Below are positions 13,909-16,938 of a stretch of 16,938 nt of DNA, in pieces (positions within the stretch are counted from its first letter, which is position 1; every line of letters starts with the position of its first letter). The notes under the pieces were generated by a model that was not told the origin of the DNA, searched no databases, and worked only from the letters and a program-made list of their open reading frames with translations. Origin of the DNA: an uncultured Eubacterium sp. (GTDB lineage Bacteria > Bacillota > Clostridia > Peptostreptococcales > Anaerovoracaceae); contig CALCKF010000082.1 of NCBI GenBank assembly GCA_937966095.1, positions 1 to 16,938 on the forward strand, in the 5' to 3' direction. A program made the translations under genes and the position numbers.

Positions 13909-15519
13909 TCATTCATTGGCAAACCACCTTGCGGCACTCGTTCTCCCTTTACAGAAAACCTTTCCGCTTTCATTCAATTCTCTCATCAAAACACGAATTT
14001 GGTTGCGATTTAACCCCGGCAAGACTTGCTGCAATTCTTTGAACGGAGTACCAACGGCGTTATTCTGACGAATGTGTTTTAACAGCAGTTCCTTATTGGT
14101 ATTGCGATCCAGTCCAACTTGCCGTGTATGCACACCTGTTCTCCCGGTTGCTGCATAGAGACTTCTTGCAAGAACATATTTCTTTCGTCCAATATGTTCG
14201 ACAATGCCCATCTCTATCAGCTGATTCAAACGAGGCTTCATTTTTTCAGTAAGTTGACGCTTATGATACAGTGCATCAATTACCAGAAAATCCGTTGTGG
14301 ACAGTAGCTCACCGCATTTATCGCTGATTCGGTTGATAACAGAAAGCATAGCCTTGTCAATTATGAGGCCATTCAACGTAACACAAACAAAAAACTCATC
14401 TGTACCCGAAAAATCAGGCAGCGGCTTAGCCTCCTGGACACTCAACTCAAACATCAAATTCATGCCCTGTCCAGAACGTTCAACCATGCCGCATAAAGAA
14501 AGAATTTCTGCAATACGCCGATTGCGCGGTAACTGCCGATCTAATATATTGTCAAGCGTAATACCAAAAGGGAGACCGCCCGGGCTTTCAATTGCCAGCC
14601 GATCTGGATACTGTCGGACAAAGACGCTACCGCTAAGCTGATAATTTCTATGGCTTACCGCATTCAAAATTGCTTCTCGAACAACGCGCTCATTAAATGT
14701 AGCAATGTCAAACACGAAAAAGCCTTCCTGATAATGCTGCTTGTTGTTCCGCAGATTGACAAGCTCCCACACGCGGTCATAACAAGCGAAAAAGCCACAC
14801 TTAAACTCCTCCCTCTGATTGGCAGGACCCGACGCTTCGGATGAACGGTATTCAAAAATAATCTCCGCCTGCGGCAAATATTTGATGATTGCCGTATTCT
14901 TTCCAAAAAGGATCAAAGCTGCATACGTCACGCCATCATCCGTAATCGCCCCGCAATCATGGAGAAGCTGTTCCTTTGAAAGCGTTGCAAGCTGCCTTTT
15001 GCCGCTCTTTTCGATCCACTTAGCACAAAATTTTTCAATGGCAGTCTCATCCAAGTCATCGACGGTTGCCCCGGCGCAAATTGTCCCAGAAAAATCAACA
15101 CCAATTTCTTCATAAATTCTACGGCGCATATCTTCGGGCATGGGCTTTAAAGTATCGCCCTCATAAATCCACGCCACACCATCGCATTGTACAGGCAAAC
15201 CTATTGGACGGCTCTTTACATCAAAAATCAATACCCGTTTCCCCTCCTGATCAAGCAATTGAAAATCGACATTAATTTTCAACTTGTCGATCAGTCCCAT
15301 ACGTGTACGCTCAGGCTGATCAAAAGCTCTACTTCCGACTACACTGCGAGGTCTTTTATCTGTGATGCCAAATACAAGCTTGCCCCCTCCATTGTTTGCC
15401 AGTGCGCAACAGCACTTTGCTGCATCTTCAAAACTAAACCTATTTCTGGCTTCCTTGAACTGGATGTATTCTCCCTCTTTGGCGTCCAGAAGCTCCTGGA
15501 CACTCTCTAAATATAGCAT
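13909..15519 (-). CDS. AlbA_2 (Schlafen-like) and HATPase_c_4 protein
   Basis: This 536-residue protein belongs to the large family annotated as ATP-binding or putative transcriptional regulator. Residues about 10-125 form the AlbA_2 domain (EYIQFKEARNRFSFEDAAKC, then NNGGGKLVFGITDKRP). About 290-410 is the HATPase_c_4-type domain (VVREAILNAVSHRNYQLSGS; RLAIESPGGLPFGIT; MVERSGQGMNLMF). The C-terminal part carries two winged-helix-like regions (LVIDALYHKRQLTEKMKPRL; PFKELQQVLPGLNRNQIRVL). The start is ATG 15517-15519, eight bases after AAAGGGG; 23 more in-frame codons upstream lack such a site. The family is common on mobile elements and in defence islands. No specific function is proved. It lies 84 bp after a small probable DUF2442 fragment and is likely cargo. 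Confidence 0.85.
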   Translation of the reverse strand: MLYLESVQELLDAKEGEYIQFKEARNRFSFEDAAKCCCALANNGGGKLVFGITDKRPRSVVGSRAFDQPERTRMGLIDKLKINVDFQLLDQEGKRVLIFDVKSRPIGLPVQCDGVAWIYEGDTLKPMPEDMRRRIYEEIGVDFSGTICAGATVDDLDETAIEKFCAKWIEKSGKRQLATLSKEQLLHDCGAITDDGVTYAALILFGKNTAIIKYLPQAEIIFEYRSSEASGPANQREEFKCGFFACYDRVWELVNLRNNKQHYQEGFFVFDIATFNERVVREAILNAVSHRNYQLSGSVFVRQYPDRLAIESPGGLPFGITLDNILDRQLPRNRRIAEILSLCGMVERSGQGMNLMFELSVQEAKPLPDFSGTDEFFVCVTLNGLIIDKAMLSVINRISDKCGELLSTTDFLVIDALYHKRQLTEKMKPRLNQLIEMGIVEHIGRKKYVLARSLYAATGRTGVHTRQVGLDRNTNKELLLKHIRQNNAVGTPFKELQQVLPGLNRNQIRVLMRELNESGKVFCKGRTSAARWFANE

Positions 15520-15603
15520 GACTTTTCCCCTTTGCCGTATTACGTTTAAATCTTTAAATGGAACATTGTAAGAAGATTTACAATTCACTACGCCTGCTTA
15601 CTG

Positions 15604-15705
15604 CTATAATATATCATCCGTACATAGTTCCTGCCCGCTCGACCACTCCACAGTAAACTTGTAAGCCTCAATAGCTTTAACATTTTTAGCAACAGGTCTG
15701 AGCAT
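15604..15705 (-). CDS. 33-residue protein resembling the N-terminus of DUF2442, probably truncated
   Basis: The minus strand reads MLRPVAKNVKAIEAYKFTVE and then WSSGQELCTDDIL before TAG (15604-15606). AAAGGTG lies about six bases before the ATG. The opening resembles DUF2442 small proteins (pattern RPxVKxVKxLxxYKLxxxFxNGE), which are usually about 80 residues. Here the sequence stops early, so it is probably a remnant. DUF2442 proteins are often found next to a DUF4160 partner, and none is seen here. The AlbA_2 gene follows 84 bp away in the same direction. I am only moderately sure of the family. Confidence 0.4.
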   Translation of the reverse strand: MLRPVAKNVKAIEAYKFTVEWSSGQELCTDDIL

Positions 15706-15766
15706 AAATCACCTTTTTCTATTCTCAGTCAACCAACAATCAACTAATTTTTCATTGAAATTTCAA

Positions 15767-15875
15767 TATCTGCAGGCATTAATCCCGGTTTTAGGAACAA
15801 CCCAGCCAACTAAATTACTATATCCTGCGTTGCCTGAAACCTTTGCTTATATAATAATTATATTGCCTGCAGATA
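15767..15875. repeat. 109-bp segment bounded by perfect 12-bp inverted repeats
   Basis: TATCTGCAGGCA (15767-15778) and TGCCTGCAGATA (15864-15875) are perfect inverted repeats in a noncoding stretch (15706-15919) with no supported gene. The interior is AT-rich, with GGTTTTAGGAAC and GTTGCCTGAAACC as partial inner repeats. It could be a small MITE-like insertion or a binding-site pair. No transposase gene matches these ends here, and flanking target duplications are not obvious. Confidence 0.45.
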
Positions 15876-15919
15876 CTTTATACAAGCTATTTGCAGCATT
15901 GTACCTGTTGATTATAAAT

Positions 15920-16267
15920 TTATTTATAGATTATCTCTCTGTACCCGGTCTCATCAGCTCTGCTACTGATACTGTTCATAACCTGTACCCACGCCATCAT
16001 ATCCTTTGCCTTGAGCTCTTCCGTAATATTTTCGGCACGCTTCATATCGCCTATTAGCTTTGCTTTCATGTCAGCCGCCTGCTTACCGGTTTCCGCAAGG
16101 TGTCCGTTCAGGCTGCCCGCTGTGAGCATGTTGTAATAGATCACTTTTTTATGGTGCTTCAGATACTCGCCATGTCTAATACCCCATATGTTTACTTCTC
16201 TGATTCTTTCTTCTGAAGCTCTCAGATCAGGATAGAGCTGATCACCGCATTTCTTATAACTTATCAT
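15920..16267 (-). CDS. tnpV: TnpV family transposon-encoded protein
   Basis: This 115-residue protein matches the TnpV family first named on Tn4451-like elements; its function there is not established. Diagnostic segments are MISYKKCGDQLYPDLRASEE at the start, WGIRHGEYLKHHKKVIYYNM and LLTAGSLNGHLAE-type sequence in the middle (here MLTAGSLNGHL), and EELKAKDMMAWVQVMNSISS near the end. The start at ATG 16265-16267 is fixed by GAGGAGG about nine bases upstream; 12 extra in-frame codons lie further upstream. It lies only about 190 bp from the right-hand attachment copy (16457-16493). No TnpX-type large serine recombinase accompanies it, so it is probably a passenger. Confidence 0.85.
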   Translation of the reverse strand: MISYKKCGDQLYPDLRASEERIREVNIWGIRHGEYLKHHKKVIYYNMLTAGSLNGHLAETGKQAADMKAKLIGDMKRAENITEELKAKDMMAWVQVMNSISSRADETGYREIIYK

Positions 16268-16354
16268 TGCTGTTTCCTCCTCATATCTATAAATTCTTCC
16301 CACAAAGCGCTCTGTTTTTGAATAATAATTATAAAATATCTTTAAGTTTCATTT

Positions 16355-16414
16355 CGTGTTATGATATCCGCCATACGTTGAATTTTCAACGATTATCGCA
16401 GATAATATAACACG
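16355..16414. other. 60-bp imperfect palindrome near the right attachment copy
   Basis: CGTGTTAT (16355-16362) pairs with ATAACACG (16407-16414), with partial pairing inside. The centre has CGTTGAA/TTCAACG around TT (about 16376-16391). No T run follows, so terminator function is doubtful. Its place between TnpV and the tRNA 3'-end copy suits a site for the excisionase/integrase complex or an origin-like hairpin. The interval 16268-16456 otherwise holds no gene I can support. Confidence 0.45.
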
Positions 16415-16456
16415 CGATACGAAGTGGTAAGGCGGTATGCAAACGCCCAAGGTTCG

Positions 16457-16493
16457 CAGGGTGTCCAGGGTTCGAACCCCTGATGGTGTACCA
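16457..16493 (+). repeat. tRNA-Lys 3'-end copy (att-like site, right)
   Basis: These 37 bases equal the last 37 bases of tRNA-Lys, from CAGGGTGTCC in the anticodon stem to CCA, in the same orientation. The match stops abruptly to the left (GGTTCG versus CTTAAT in the tRNA). It is the likely right end of the integrated element. The sequence after it is probably the original chromosomal flank. Confidence 0.9.
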
Positions 16494-16575
16494 AAACGTT
16501 CCTATCCGAACTATTACTTCTACAGGCGCGGATTCGCGACTGCAGTATGGTTCGATTAGGAGAGACAGAAGCGGT
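16494..16575 (+). repeat. 82-bp foldable sequence after tRNA end (second copy at 6896-6977)
   Basis: The 82 bases directly after CCA match 6896-6977 without gaps, with 12 differences (85 percent), 11 of them transitions. Both copies can fold as a long imperfect stem: TCCTA with TAGGA, CGAAC with GTTCG-type sequence, capped by CGCG-GATT-CGCG (here) or CGCG-GGTT-TGCG (left copy). Several changes keep pairing. The entry covers the right copy; the left one is described under findings. Confidence 0.75.
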
Positions 16576-16592
16576 AATTAGAACCGCTTTTT
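16569..16592 (+). terminator. Terminator after the right tRNA fragment
   Basis: AAGCGGT (16569-16575) pairs with ACCGCTT (16583-16589) around AATTAGA and is followed by a T run. It is probably the original terminator of tRNA-Lys before the element split them. Confidence 0.8.
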
Positions 16593-16739
16593 TCTTTTTT
16601 TGTAAAGTAATATGTTTATATACATATTTCGGGTTATACAGTATAATGGTTTACAGAAGTATATATTGAATTAAGGTGATTTAATTTAATCTGAATAAAG
16701 GTATTTGGTATACGCACAATTTTATAAGATTGATTCAAT

Positions 16740-16766
16740 GGTGCTTCTTTAATGAGGCACCTTTTT
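16740..16766 (+). terminator. Hairpin terminator or attenuator upstream of the last gene
   Basis: GGTGCTTC (16740-16747) pairs with GAGGCACC (16754-16761) with one wobble, followed by TTTTT (16762-16766). A TATAAT lies about 95 bp upstream (16642-16647) with a poor -35. It ends a short untranslated transcript, or acts as an attenuator for the gene at 16872. I see no gene between 16594 and 16871. Confidence 0.6.
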
Positions 16767-16871
16767 GCTTATTTATAATAGATGTTGCTTACTGTAGGAT
16801 CGATTGCTATTAATAGTATTTCTTTATTTAAAAAGAGAAAACGATAAATTTGAATTTGTGGAGATGATAAG

Positions 16872-16938
16872 ATGGTCAATATTACAGATGTAAAACAGAT
16901 TCTTCAATTTGCAATAGATGCGGAGATTAAAGTCTTTC
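16872..16938 (+). CDS. Start of an unknown protein, cut by window edge
   Basis: Only 22 codons are visible, beginning MVNITDVKQILQFAIDAEIK. GGAG lies eight bases before the ATG, which supports the start. The short helical-looking N-terminus is not enough to name a family. It lies outside the right tRNA fragment, so it is probably a resident chromosomal gene. Confidence 0.6.
   Translation, partial: MVNITDVKQILQFAIDAEIKVF

Noticed and set aside
15755..16057. 100-codon plus-strand frame
   Set aside because: It overlaps the inverted repeat and is antisense to TnpV; no ribosome-binding site.

Overview
The window looks like a chromosome of a low-to-moderate GC Firmicute, most likely a clostridial anaerobe. 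This rests on strong AGGAGG ribosome-binding sites, TTGACA/TATAAT promoters, a UPF0182 membrane protein, a LUD-domain protein, an ISL3-type insertion sequence, TnpV and a sortase-type surface protein. I cannot assign a genus.

Layout. (1) Positions 1-5441, minus strand: a three-gene envelope operon behind a near-consensus promoter (TTGAAA-17-TATAAT, 5413-5441). It encodes a small acidic membrane-anchored protein, a 1003-residue zinc-ribbon/coiled-coil/membrane protein, and a UPF0182 seven-helix membrane protein. The UPF0182 frame has an in-frame TGA at 86-88 and resumes beyond it. (2) 5452-5650: a 37-codon, very charged minus-strand gene with its own terminator. (3) 5770-5947: a complete tRNA-Lys(CUU) gene with promoter and terminator. 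(4) 5918-6895: a LUD-family gene, then a gene-poor stretch with 11-bp repeats, ending in a 24-bp copy of the tRNA-Lys 3' end. (5) 6896-16493: a decayed integrative element, ending in a 37-bp copy of the same tRNA 3' end. It carries an ISL3-type IS, a tyrosine integrase cut off by that IS, a Cro/CI-type repressor facing an excisionase-like gene across a two-operator switch, a DUF6017-type replication protein, a frameshifted Big2 surface protein, a probable short structured RNA, an AlbA_2 (Schlafen-like)/ATPase protein, a probable DUF2442 fragment and TnpV. No relaxase or coupling protein is seen. (6) 16494-16938: probably the original downstream flank of the tRNA gene, with a terminator, a second hairpin and the start of an unknown plus-strand gene.

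How the parts fit. tRNA-Lys appears to be an integration hot spot used at least twice, because three copies of its 3' end lie in direct orientation at 5842-5917, 6872-6895 and 16457-16493. The repressor, excisionase and replication genes form a lysogeny-style control module. The integrase lacks the C-terminal catalytic HxxR and Tyr, so the element should not move unless helped in trans. The right half holds cargo. The least explained items are the zinc-ribbon/UPF0182 operon, an 82-bp foldable sequence following two of the three tRNA ends, and the structured RNA at about 13512-13676.
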